Made by a program: the position numbers and the translations under genes. Shown here piece after piece: positions 36,350-43,955 of a stretch of DNA of 64,000 bases. The notes below the pieces were generated by a model. It searched no databases, had not been told where the DNA came from, and worked only from the letters and a program-made list of their open reading frames with translations. The stretch is from Intrasporangium calvum. GTDB taxonomy: Bacteria; Actinomycetota; Actinomycetes; Actinomycetales; Dermatophilaceae. The first letter of the stretch is position 1. Each line of letters opens with the position of its first letter. Where the stretch lies: positions 1 to 64,000 of the forward strand of contig NZ_JAPFQL010000001.1 in NCBI RefSeq assembly GCF_028446585.1. The letters run 5' to 3'.

Positions 36350-36844
36350 TCAGGGCTCCTGGGTGGGTCCCGGCTCTCCGGGGTGCTCGAAGTCCTCGGC
36401 CGAGACGTGGTCGAGGAACTCCTTGAAGCGCTCCACCTCGTCGTCCTCCTCGGAGGAGACGACGATGGCCGCTTCGTCGAGGATGCTCGGCTCGACCAGC
36501 ACCTTCGACCCCGTGCGCAGGGCCAGGGCGATGGCGTCGGAGGCGCGCGAGCTGACCTCGGTCGTCCCGTCGATGATCAGGGCTGCGTGGAAGACGGAGT
36601 CCTTGAGGGCGACGATCCGCACCTCGGTCAGCTCATGGCCGAGCACGGCCAGGATGTCCCGCATGAGGTCGTGCGTCAGGGGCCTCGGTGGGACCACCCC
36701 CTGCTGGGCGTACGTAATCGCCGCTGCCTCCGGCGCACCGATCCAGATCGGCAGGTAGCGGCCGCCGTCCCGCTCTCGCAACAGCACGATCGGCTGGTTC
36801 GTCGGCATCTCCACCCGGACACCCAGGACGTCGACCTCTCTCAC
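36350..36844 (-). CDS. Bifunctional nuclease family protein (BFN, DUF151)
   Basis: 164-residue protein of the plant-named bifunctional nuclease family; the bacterial role is unclear. REVDVLGVRVEMPTNQPIVLL at the start (in parts: VEMPTNQPIVLL), YLPIWIGAPEA, RIVALKDSVFHAALII and SRASDAIALALR are family blocks; the tail is acidic. I chose the second of two consecutive GTG codons (36844) because a TACGGT -10 box (36856-36851) then lies 6 nt upstream; GTG 36847 is the alternative. Same position as Rv1829 between two MerR genes. Confidence 0.88.
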   Translation of the reverse strand: MREVDVLGVRVEMPTNQPIVLLRERDGGRYLPIWIGAPEAAAITYAQQGVVPPRPLTHDLMRDILAVLGHELTEVRIVALKDSVFHAALIIDGTTEVSSRASDAIALALRTGSKVLVEPSILDEAAIVVSSEEDDEVERFKEFLDHVSAEDFEHPGEPGPTQEP

Positions 36845-36940
36845 CACTCCACCGTACCTCTCGTCGGGCGCGGCGTCCGGGCGCCGGGCCGGGTCTCGCC
36901 GTTCACGCGAAGGATGCGAAAGCCTCCCGCACTCGCGGTG

Positions 36941-37654
36941 TCAGTGATCGAGGCCGGAGCGCACGAGGGCGACGTGCAGGGCCACACAGGCCGAGAGGAT
37001 CTCGGCGGTCCGCTCCTCCCGGGAACCGTTGCCTCGGCGGGTGGCCAAGACCTGGTCGACGAGCCCGATCTCCCGGTCGGCCGCGGTGCGGAAAGGCCGC
37101 AGGTGCCGAGGCTCGAGGCCGTGCTCGGCGAGTCTCCTGGCGGCCACGGCGACGGCGACCGACTCGGCCGAGAAGTGGCCCGCCCGGTCGGCCCGGAGCA
37201 GCCCGAAGCTCTCCAGAGCCGCGAACAACGGCTTGTCGATCCCGCTCGCCTGACGGAGCTCCGGTCCGGTGAGCCGGACCTGCGACCTCGGCCGCAGGGC
37301 CTCGGGTGCCGGCACCGCCGGGTCGGGGCTGAGGGCGGGTGGCTCCGGACGGCCCGTCTCACCGCCCGGGTCGGACAGCCCGCGGTCCAAAGCGTCGAGC
37401 GCCTCGCGAATGACCTTGAGGGGCCAGAAGCGATCGCGCTGCGCCGTGAGGATGTAGCGCAGTCGTTCGACGTCCGCTGCACTGAAAAGGCGGTAACCGG
37501 CGGGCGTGCGCTCCGGTGTCACGAGGCCCTGGGCCTCGAGGAAACGCACCTTCGAGGAGGTGACGTCAGGAAAGTCGTCCCGGAGCCGCTCGAGCACCTG
37601 CCCGATCGTGAGGGTGCTCTGGGTGCCGGGCTCCTCGCGGTGACCCGAGCTCAT
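36941..37654 (-). CDS. ftsR: MerR-like cell-division regulator FtsR
   Basis: 237-residue MerR-type regulator, counterpart of Rv1828 and C. glutamicum FtsR, which activates ftsZ. The DNA-binding domain is near residues 14-85: LTIGQVLERLRDDFPDVTSS, KVRFLEAQGLVTPERTPAGY, RLFSAADVERLRYIL. A Pro-rich linker (about 95-125) leads to a C-terminal winged-helix-like domain (VRLTGPELRQASGIDKPLFA). ATG 37654. Next gene upstream on the strand is garA with a 25-bp gap, so they are probably co-transcribed. Confidence 0.88.
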   Translation of the reverse strand: MSSGHREEPGTQSTLTIGQVLERLRDDFPDVTSSKVRFLEAQGLVTPERTPAGYRLFSAADVERLRYILTAQRDRFWPLKVIREALDALDRGLSDPGGETGRPEPPALSPDPAVPAPEALRPRSQVRLTGPELRQASGIDKPLFAALESFGLLRADRAGHFSAESVAVAVAARRLAEHGLEPRHLRPFRTAADREIGLVDQVLATRRGNGSREERTAEILSACVALHVALVRSGLDH

Positions 37655-37679
37655 CGAGGGTCTGGTCCGACCGATCGAG

Positions 37680-38126
37680 TCAGGCCGCGTAGTAGACAAG
37701 CCGGAACTTGCCGATCTGGACCTCGTCGCCGGTGTGCAGCCGGGCCTCGTCGATGCGCTCCCGGTTGACGTAGGTGCCGTTGAGCGAGCCGGCATCCCGA
37801 ACGAGGTAGCCGTCCTCGCTCGCAATGAAGTTGGCGTGCTTGCGAGAGACAGTCACGTCGTCCAGGAAGATGTCGGAGTCGGGGTGCCGTCCTGCCGAGA
37901 CCTCCAGGTCGTCCAACAGGAAGCGTGCTCCGGTGTTGGGTCCACGCAACACGATCAGCAGGGCCGTGCCGGGGCGCAGCGCCTCGATTGTCGCTTGGTC
38001 CTCCGCGCTGAGACCGCGGATCTCCGGTGCCTCGACGTGGTCGTGTCCCGGCGTCGGCACACCCTGGAACCGCATGGTGTGGGGGTCGACCGTGAAGTCG
38101 TCCTGGCCGGGCTGATCGCTCGACAT
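37680..38126 (-). CDS. garA: FHA-domain protein, GarA/OdhI type
   Basis: 148-residue forkhead-associated protein. GarA/OdhI inhibits 2-oxoglutarate dehydrogenase and glutamate metabolism when unphosphorylated. The FHA domain (about 66-140) is highly GarA-like: GPNTGARFLLDDLEVSAGRH, PDSDIFLDDVTVSRKHA, GSLNGTYVNRERID and GDEVQIGKFRLVYY. The N-terminal tail lacks the ETTS phosphorylation motif of mycobacterial GarA; only FTVDPHT is present. ATG 38126 has GAGGAGG upstream; the 13 codons upstream in the frame are unlikely. Neighbours gcvH and ftsR match Rv1826-Rv1828. Confidence 0.88.
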   Translation of the reverse strand: MSSDQPGQDDFTVDPHTMRFQGVPTPGHDHVEAPEIRGLSAEDQATIEALRPGTALLIVLRGPNTGARFLLDDLEVSAGRHPDSDIFLDDVTVSRKHANFIASEDGYLVRDAGSLNGTYVNRERIDEARLHTGDEVQIGKFRLVYYAA

Positions 38127-38236
38127 GCGGTCCTCCTCGTAGCGGTGTCTCTCGGGGTTCTCCACTCTAGTTCACTCCGAGGCCCTGTCGGCGAGCGCGG
38201 GTGCACCCCACGACCGTCGACAGGGCCCGCAGCGGA

Positions 38237-38629
38237 TCAGCCGAGGCTGGCGACGTAGCCGCCGGAGTCGAGCAGCCCGTCGAGGTCGGAGCTGTTGGAC
38301 AGGCGCAGCTCGAACATCCAGCCCTCGCCGTAGGGGTCGGAGTTGACCAGCTCGGGGGTGCCGTCGAGCGCCTCGTTGACGGCTGTCACCTCACCGCCCA
38401 GCGGTGCGTAGATGTCGCTCACGGACTTCGTGGACTCGACCTCGCCGCAGGCATCGCCCGCCGCAACGGTGTCGCCGACAGCCGGCAGGGAGACGTAGAC
38501 GACGTCGCCCAGAGCATCCTGGGCGAAGGACGTGATGCCCACCCGGACGACGCCGTCGTCGTCGCCCTCACGGACCCACTCGTGGTCAGTCGTGTAACGC
38601 AGGTCGGAGGGGTAGTCGAGGTCACTCAT
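38237..38629 (-). CDS. gcvH: Glycine cleavage system H protein
   Basis: 130-residue lipoyl carrier that shuttles the aminomethyl group between GcvP and GcvT. RYTTDHEWVREGDDDGVVRV, the lipoylation site ESTKSVSDIYAPLGGEV (Lys near residue 70), NSDPYGEGWMFEL and the C-terminal DSGGYVASLG are typical. ATG 38629 with AGGAG 6 nt upstream. A TAGATT box at 38743-38738 could be its promoter, leaving a leader of about 105 nt. No riboswitch core is seen before it, in contrast to gcvP. Confidence 0.95.
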   Translation of the reverse strand: MSDLDYPSDLRYTTDHEWVREGDDDGVVRVGITSFAQDALGDVVYVSLPAVGDTVAAGDACGEVESTKSVSDIYAPLGGEVTAVNEALDGTPELVNSDPYGEGWMFELRLSNSSDLDGLLDSGGYVASLG

Positions 38630-38801
38630 GGTCGCTCCTGTCAGAACGGGTTGGATCGGTTGGGCGAGATCTGCGGAGCGGTACACGACAACAGGGCCTG
38701 GGTGCGGACCTGGCCGTTACCGCGAACGGACGGGACGAATCTACCGGCGGCGCAGGCCTCGCGGGGATAGGAGGCGTGGGATCGCGACGGCCGGCCGGCA
38801 G

Positions 38802-40049
38802 TCACTGGACCGGCTCTGCGTGGACCGGCTCGACCGGCGTGTGGATCGAGGTGATGGTGACCGACTTGACCTCGCTCACTGACGCGTTGGCGCCCTTGAG
38901 CCGGATCGTCTCGACGATCCCTCCGGGGATCGTCATGGCCGAGGCCAGGGTGTTGGGATCGCCGATCGCCTTGACGAGGATCGGTCGGCGCAGGGGCTGA
39001 CCGTCGACCGACAGGTCGCCACCCGAGTCTCCGACGTAGGAGGAGGCGACGACGCGCACGCCCCCGACCTCGATCGACTCGGCTCCGGCGTCCCGCAGCT
39101 CCTGGATCAGGTCGAGGATCACCGGACCGCTGACCCCCCGGTCAGGGTCGGTGATGGACACGGTGATGCCGGGGCCCTGCGCCCCGATCGTCCCCGCCAG
39201 GATGCCGAGGGTGTCGGCGCGCCGCTGAGCCTGCTCGAGGGCCTCCCCGGCGTTGCCGGTGCCGCTCAGCAGCCGGTCGCGGGTCGTCTCGAGCTCGTGG
39301 ATCTGCTGGTCGAGCCGGCTGGACCGGGACGAGATGTCGTCGAGGAGGCGGATGAGATCGGACTGGCTGAGCTCGGCCAGGCCCCTGTTGTTGGTCAGCT
39401 GCACCTGCGTCGCGATGGCGACGCCGAGGGCGATGGCGAGGATGGCTCCAAGAACGTTGGCCTTGGTGGTTCGTGGCTTGCTCATCAGCAGGAGCCGACG
39501 CCACGCTGCCCTGCCCTCGACGTGTCCGGGCGGCACCCGCTGGGGGCCGGCACTCGCCGTGGTGGGCTCGACAGGTTCGTCCTGCGGCACCGACACCGAC
39601 CCGGGGGCGTCAGGGTCCGCGTCCGGCTCAGGGGCGCCGCCGCCGTCCTCGGTCTCCGGCGCGTGGTGGTCCTCGACCGGTGCGTCGCCTGCCGCGGTCC
39701 CCCCGGCCGCATCGTCCTCGGAATCCGTCTCGCTGGTCGGCTCGGTGCTGGTCGGCTCGGTGCTGGTCGGCTCGGTGCTGGTCGGCTCGGTGCTGGTCGG
39801 CTCGGTGCTGGTCGGCTCGGTGCTGGTCGGCTCGGTGCTGGTCGGCTCGGATGCACTGGGCTCAGGCGTCGAGGGATCCGGGTCGAGTACGTCAGCCACC
39901 TCGGACTGCCCCGCGCTTTCGGGATCTCTGAGGGCTTGGAGTTCGCCGGCCTCGGTCGTCGGCGTCGCCACCTCCTCGACCGCGGGCACCGTCGTGGCAG
40001 CCGCGGCCGTGCCGGCGGCCGGCGGGTTGCCCTTCTTGCGTCGCGCCAT
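38802..40049 (-). CDS. DUF881 membrane protein with STEPT repeats (Rv1825-like)
   Basis: 415 residues. Basic start MARRKKGNPP, a ~180-residue acidic low-complexity region with seven perfect STEPT units (encoded by the 15-bp tandem repeat), one membrane helix (NVLGAILAIALGVAIATQV, near 240), then the outward DUF881 domain with SRSSRLDQQIHELETTRDRL coiled coil and GGVRVVASSYVGDS. The family belongs to the sbp locus linked with cell division and envelope growth; no molecular function is established. ATG 40049, 3 bp after sbp. The N-terminal tail is much longer than in the paired DUF881 protein. Confidence 0.87.
   Translation of the reverse strand: MARRKKGNPPAAGTAAAATTVPAVEEVATPTTEAGELQALRDPESAGQSEVADVLDPDPSTPEPSASEPTSTEPTSTEPTSTEPTSTEPTSTEPTSTEPTSTEPTSETDSEDDAAGGTAAGDAPVEDHHAPETEDGGGAPEPDADPDAPGSVSVPQDEPVEPTTASAGPQRVPPGHVEGRAAWRRLLLMSKPRTTKANVLGAILAIALGVAIATQVQLTNNRGLAELSQSDLIRLLDDISSRSSRLDQQIHELETTRDRLLSGTGNAGEALEQAQRRADTLGILAGTIGAQGPGITVSITDPDRGVSGPVILDLIQELRDAGAESIEVGGVRVVASSYVGDSGGDLSVDGQPLRRPILVKAIGDPNTLASAMTIPGGIVETIRLKGANASVSEVKSVTITSIHTPVEPVHAEPVQ
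39741..39845 (-). repeat. 15-bp tandem repeat, seven perfect copies
   Basis: Plus-strand unit CTCGGTGCTGGTCGG repeated seven times without change, with partial units at both ends. It codes for Ser-Thr-Glu-Pro-Thr on the minus strand. Exact identity of the copies points to recent expansion; unit length keeps the frame whatever the copy number. Confidence 0.95.
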
Positions 40050-40051
40050 CG

Positions 40052-40384
40052 TCAGGCCTTGAAGAGGTGCCGGCGGATCGAGGCGACGTTGGAGAAGATC
40101 CGGACGCCGAGGACCACCACGACGCCGGTGGAGAGCTGGGAACCGACACCCAGCTGGTCCCCGAGGAAGACGATGAACGCAGCAACGATGACGTTCGAGA
40201 GGAACGACACGACAAAGACCTTGTCGTTGAAGATGCCGTCGAGGACGGCTCGCACGGCCCCGAACACCGCATCGAGGGCCGCGATGACGGCAATGGGCAG
40301 GTACGGCTGCATCCACACGGGCACCGCCGGGTCCAGCAACAGCCCGATCGTCAGCCCAACCAGTAGCCCCAGGGCTGGAATCAC
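40052..40384 (-). CDS. sbp: Small basic protein Sbp (DUF1290)
   Basis: 110-residue membrane protein with three or four hydrophobic segments, ending in a basic tail (RIFSNVASIRRHLFKA). PALGLLVGLTIGLLLDP, VPVWMQPYLPIAVIAALDAV and DKVFVVSFLSNVIVAAFIVF match DUF1290, first called Sbp beside ftsZ operons in Bacillus. The position between two DUF881 genes is that of Rv1824. Function unknown; a membrane partner of the DUF881 proteins is a reasonable inference. Confidence 0.92.
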   Translation of the reverse strand: MIPALGLLVGLTIGLLLDPAVPVWMQPYLPIAVIAALDAVFGAVRAVLDGIFNDKVFVVSFLSNVIVAAFIVFLGDQLGVGSQLSTGVVVVLGVRIFSNVASIRRHLFKA

Positions 40385-40415
40385 GAATCGCTCCTATGAC
40401 AGTCGTACGGTGCGG

Positions 40416-41387
40416 TCATCGGGTGGTTTCCTCGGTCCCTTGCTGCTCGCCCGGGTCCGGGCCGAGGCTACTGCCATCGGTCCCGCTGGTCACGGGCCCG
40501 GTGGTGGCGCTTCTGGTGGTGACTCCCCCGTCGAGTGGCTTGGCAGAGGTCAGGCGGGTCAGGGAGTCCGCGGGGACGGTGAGCCCGTCGCCGGCAGTGA
40601 GCTCACTGGTGATGCCGAACTGCTCGCCGAGCTGCGCCAGGTAGACGCCGGCGAACGACGGCTCGAACAGCTGCTGCATCCGGGCCGCGTCACCCAGCGC
40701 CGTGATGACGTAGGGCGGCGTCAGCGGCCGGAAGTCGACGATGATCGCCTGCCCGGCGAAGCGAATCGCCGCAGTGGACGTGAGCCGGTGTCCGTTGATG
40801 GCGATCGCCTCGGCGCCCACCCCCCAGAGCCCGTTGACGATGATCTGGAGGTCGCTCGAGGTGACCCGTCCCGAGTCGAATCCGCTGCTGGGTCGACTTC
40901 CTGTGTCTGAGTCGGCGTCGGCGGATGGTGCGTCACCCACGGTGAGGGTGAGCCCCGAGCCACGCATGGCGGTATAGCCGGCAAACATCTCGAGCTGCGT
41001 GATGGTGTCGGTCAGATCAGCGGCGCCCGCCTGCTGGAGCGCCAGCGCTTCCAGCTCGCTGACCTGCTTGCGGAGCTCAGCGATCGTTGCCTCCTGCCCC
41101 TGGCCCTGCGCCTGGAGGGTCTCGATCCGCCCGACGAGCTCGCTCTTGACGGACGCGGCGGCCGTGGGAGCGGCCCTGAGCGCCTGGGCGCCCGTGGCGA
41201 ACAGGAAGCCCGTGACGACCATCATCGCGATGACCACCGCGGTGCGCGTCGAGGTCGCCGGCGGGAGGCCAGCGGCCGCTCGGCGGTCGGCAGCCTGCTG
41301 GTAACCGGGGTCCAGAGGGCGCTCCAACATGGAGGTGATGAGCGTCATGGAGGCATCCGGCCTGCGCGGCTTCGGCTCCGGGATCAT
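40416..41387 (-). CDS. DUF881 membrane protein (Rv1823-like)
   Basis: 323 residues: a cytoplasmic N terminus of about 45, one membrane helix (TAVVIAMMVVTGFLFATGAQ, about 50-70), a coiled coil (VGRIETLQAQGQGQEATIAE onward, about 85-125) and the DUF881 domain with LQIIVNGLWGVGAEAIAING and PPYVITALGDAARM. A Thr/Ser/Gly-rich tail of about 45 residues ends it. The start overlaps the pgsA stop by 4 bp. With sbp and the second DUF881 gene it forms the conserved three-gene membrane set. Confidence 0.9.
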   Translation of the reverse strand: MIPEPKPRRPDASMTLITSMLERPLDPGYQQAADRRAAAGLPPATSTRTAVVIAMMVVTGFLFATGAQALRAAPTAAASVKSELVGRIETLQAQGQGQEATIAELRKQVSELEALALQQAGAADLTDTITQLEMFAGYTAMRGSGLTLTVGDAPSADADSDTGSRPSSGFDSGRVTSSDLQIIVNGLWGVGAEAIAINGHRLTSTAAIRFAGQAIIVDFRPLTPPYVITALGDAARMQQLFEPSFAGVYLAQLGEQFGITSELTAGDGLTVPADSLTRLTSAKPLDGGVTTRSATTGPVTSGTDGSSLGPDPGEQQGTEETTR

Positions 41388-41992
41388 GTCGACTCCACCG
41401 GAGAACGGGCGAGGACGAAACGGGCCTGCAGTGCGTACAGGACTGCAGCCAGCCAGTAGAGGACGATCCCCCACCACGCGAAGCCCCACCCGACGGGTCT
41501 CGCGAGATCGCCGATCCAGTCAGTGCGGTTCGCCAGGAGCAGGAGCGGGAAGGCGTAGAGGAGGTTGAACGTCGCCGCCTTGCCCACGAAGTGCACCGGC
41601 AGCCCGACTTGGCCACGGCGCCTCAGGTGGAGCAGCATCACGCTCATCGCCAGCTCACGGAGGATGAGGACGGCCACGAGCCACACCGGGATGATGTCGC
41701 GCCAGGCGAGACCGATGAGCGTGGTCAGGATGTAGAGCCGGTCAGCGATCGGGTCGAGCAGCTGGCCGAACCTGGACTCCATGTGGAACTTGCGAGCGAT
41801 CTTGCCGTCGGCGTAGTCGGTGATGCCGCTGAGCATCAGGACCAGCAACGCCCAGGAGTCCTCCTTGGCCAGGATCGCCCACATGAAGACCGGCACGCCG
41901 ATCAGCCGGAGGATGGACAGGATGTTGGGGAGGGTGAGCAGGCGACCTGACACGGTGGCCGGACGCTGCTCCGACACGGTCTCCCCATCCAC
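41384..41992 (-). CDS. pgsA: CDP-alcohol phosphatidyltransferase (PgsA family)
   Basis: 202-residue membrane enzyme making phosphatidylglycerol phosphate or a related lipid from CDP-diacylglycerol. The catalytic signature is complete: DYADGKIARKF followed by GQLLDPIADR (four Asp, near residues 60-85). About six membrane segments. GTG 41992 lies 7 nt after TAGGCT, so leaderless. Position matches pgsA2 (Rv1822), whose substrate is debated; cardiolipin synthase activity is possible. Confidence 0.9.
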   Translation of the reverse strand: MDGETVSEQRPATVSGRLLTLPNILSILRLIGVPVFMWAILAKEDSWALLVLMLSGITDYADGKIARKFHMESRFGQLLDPIADRLYILTTLIGLAWRDIIPVWLVAVLILRELAMSVMLLHLRRRGQVGLPVHFVGKAATFNLLYAFPLLLLANRTDWIGDLARPVGWGFAWWGIVLYWLAAVLYALQARFVLARSPVEST

Positions 41993-41999
41993 GTGTCAG

Positions 42000-42005
42000 A
42001 GCCTA
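42000..42005 (-). promoter_or_regulatory. -10 box TAGGCT of pgsA (leaderless)
   Basis: Minus-strand TAGGCT, 7 nt before GTG 41992; first promoter of the pgsA-DUF881-sbp-DUF881 operon. Confidence 0.5.
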
Positions 42006-42158
42006 ACCGTCCCTGTCGGTGGCGGCTGCGCCCGGGCAGAGTCGTGACCGAGACGAGGCCAACCCGGTGCGTTGGCCCGAGTCGTCCTCGCACCGCGTGG
42101 GCCACGCCGCCCTCTGCGAACGCCTAACCTCGCGGCCAGCCGTGGCACACTCTCAGCC

Positions 42159-43688
42159 ATGCCCGGCGGACACCTCCACTCCCAAGGCCAACATCGCGGC
42201 CATTCCCACTCTCATGGTCATGGTCATGGTCATGGTCATGGAAGTGTCCCCCCGGTCGAGGTCGGGTCGGTCGCGAAGGTCGCGCTGATGGCCTTCCTCG
42301 TCCTCACCGCAGCAGCCACGATCTTCGGGCTCGCCCGGTACTGGCCCTCGGACAGCGCGTCGAGCGACCGTGTGGGGTCCTCGGAGTTCGCGGCCCCTGG
42401 GGTCACGTTCCCCATCGCCACCGTCTCCGAGGTCCTGCCTCCGTGCGCCGGGGCGGAGAGCCAGGTCGGGGCCGCCCCGATGGAGAACCAGCGGGGGGAC
42501 GTTGCTCCGGACTCGGCGACGTGCGGAGCGATCCGCGTGGTACTCGAGCCCGAGACGGGCGACTGGAACGACAAGTTGACCGTCACGATCTCCGTCCCCG
42601 GACCTGTCTCCACCTCGGGTCTGCAGGGGGGCGACAAGGTCCAGCTCCTCAAGATCCCGGCTCAAGGGGCAGAGCCCGCCGCGTACTCGTTCCTGCAGGT
42701 CCAGCGAGGCTCCCCGTTGGCGCTCCTCCTCGCGCTCTTCATCTTCGTCGTCGTGGTCGTGGCACGGCTGCGTGGGGTGCTCGCCCTCCTCGGACTCTTG
42801 TTCGGCGGCCTGGTCGTCATCAAGTTCATGCTGCCCGCGCTGCTCGAGGGACAGCCCGGGATGCGGGTAGCCCTCATCGCCTCGACCGCGATCATGTTCG
42901 TCGTTCTCTACCTGGCTCATGGTCTCTCGACCCGGACCAGCACGGCCTTGGCGGGCACCTTCTTCGGCCTGGCCATCACTGCTGTCCTGGGCGTGCTCGC
43001 CGTGCATCTGGCGAGACTGAGCGGTGTCGCGGACGACGAGGGCGCGGCGCTGGCCGCGTTCAACGACACCATGCGCCCGCGTGACCTGTTGACCGCGGCC
43101 ATCATCGTGGCAGGGCTCGGAGTGCTCAACGATGTGACGATCACGCAGTCGTCGGCAGTCTGGGAGCTCCGGGCTGCCGCGCCCCACCTGTCGCGACGTG
43201 CCCTCTTCAGCTCCGGGATGCGCATCGGGCGGGACCACATCGCCTCGACCATCTACACCATCGTGTTCGCCTATGCAGGCGCCGCGCTCCCCGTGCTCCT
43301 GCTGCTGTTCCTCTACGAGCGCCCGGTCCTCGACCTGCTGCAGTCCGAGTCCATGTCGGAGGAGATCGTCCGGACCCTGGCCAGCGCCATCGGGCTCGTC
43401 CTCGCCGTCCCCGCGACCACTGCCATCGCCGCGCTGACCGTCGGGGGCGCCCGCGAGCCGGAGATCCTGCCGACGGAGTTCCTGTCGCCAGACGGGGACT
43501 CTCCGGGTGCCGGACCGAGCCACGGAACAATGGGGCCGGCTCCCACCACGGGCATCAACAGACCGGTCGACGGGCGCGTCGACACCCGGCGTCCCGGACC
43601 CAGTGCCAGCGAGCTCCAACAGCGCGCTTCGCGCAGCCAACGCCCACCGAGCTCACGAGCCGAGCTACGTTCGAGGTCCAGCCGCTGA
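42159..43688 (+). CDS. YibE/F-like membrane protein with His-rich N terminus
   Basis: 509-residue membrane protein of the YibE/F family, function unknown. The first 28 residues contain a GHSHSHGHGHGHGHG run, coded by a GGTCAT tandem repeat, which could bind zinc or nickel. One helix near 38-58, an outside domain (about 60-180), then seven or so helices; LLGLLFGGLVVIKFMLPALL, GVLNDVTITQSSAVWELR and FSSGMRIGRDHIASTIYTIV are family blocks. The C-terminal 70 residues are Pro/Arg-rich and disordered. ATG 42159. Divergent from pgsA by 166 bp. Confidence 0.88.
   Translation: MPGGHLHSQGQHRGHSHSHGHGHGHGHGSVPPVEVGSVAKVALMAFLVLTAAATIFGLARYWPSDSASSDRVGSSEFAAPGVTFPIATVSEVLPPCAGAESQVGAAPMENQRGDVAPDSATCGAIRVVLEPETGDWNDKLTVTISVPGPVSTSGLQGGDKVQLLKIPAQGAEPAAYSFLQVQRGSPLALLLALFIFVVVVVARLRGVLALLGLLFGGLVVIKFMLPALLEGQPGMRVALIASTAIMFVVLYLAHGLSTRTSTALAGTFFGLAITAVLGVLAVHLARLSGVADDEGAALAAFNDTMRPRDLLTAAIIVAGLGVLNDVTITQSSAVWELRAAAPHLSRRALFSSGMRIGRDHIASTIYTIVFAYAGAALPVLLLLFLYERPVLDLLQSESMSEEIVRTLASAIGLVLAVPATTAIAALTVGGAREPEILPTEFLSPDGDSPGAGPSHGTMGPAPTTGINRPVDGRVDTRRPGPSASELQQRASRSQRPPSSRAELRSRSSR
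42212..42241 (+). repeat. GGTCAT hexamer repeat coding for the Gly-His run
   Basis: About four perfect units of GGTCAT near 42214-42240, reading Gly-His. Frame-neutral expansion would change only the length of the metal-binding tail. Confidence 0.8.
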
Positions 43689-43748
43689 CTGTCGTTGCGT
43701 GACCGACTGAGCCCGCCACGCGCCCATCGGAAGGGGGCAGCGGGGCGG

Positions 43749-43765
43749 GCCCAGCGGCATACGGC
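43749..43765 (+). repeat. Dispersed 17-bp repeat, copy 6 (exact)
   Basis: Exact consensus, 61 bp beyond the YibE/F stop. It directly follows GGCGGGC (43744-43750), the 3' arm of a 7-bp hairpin with GCCCGCC (43711-43717). Confidence 0.8.
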
Positions 43766-43955
43766 GGTCAAGGGGAGGCCCATCGGTCGGCGTGCGCATC
43801 GGGGTCAGCCCCCCGGTCCTCTCATGCCCAGCCCTGCTCTCGGCCTCATCGGCAGGGGCTCTGTCACCTGACGAATGTCTGCCGTCCAGAGGCTCCGCTT
43901 GGACGACTGCTCAGACCCATGCGATGCTGCCTCGACCGCGATCGAGGTGGGTGTG

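Noticed and set aside
39741-39845. CRISPR-like array
   Set aside because: The 15-bp units are contiguous without spacers and code for STEPT in a reading frame.
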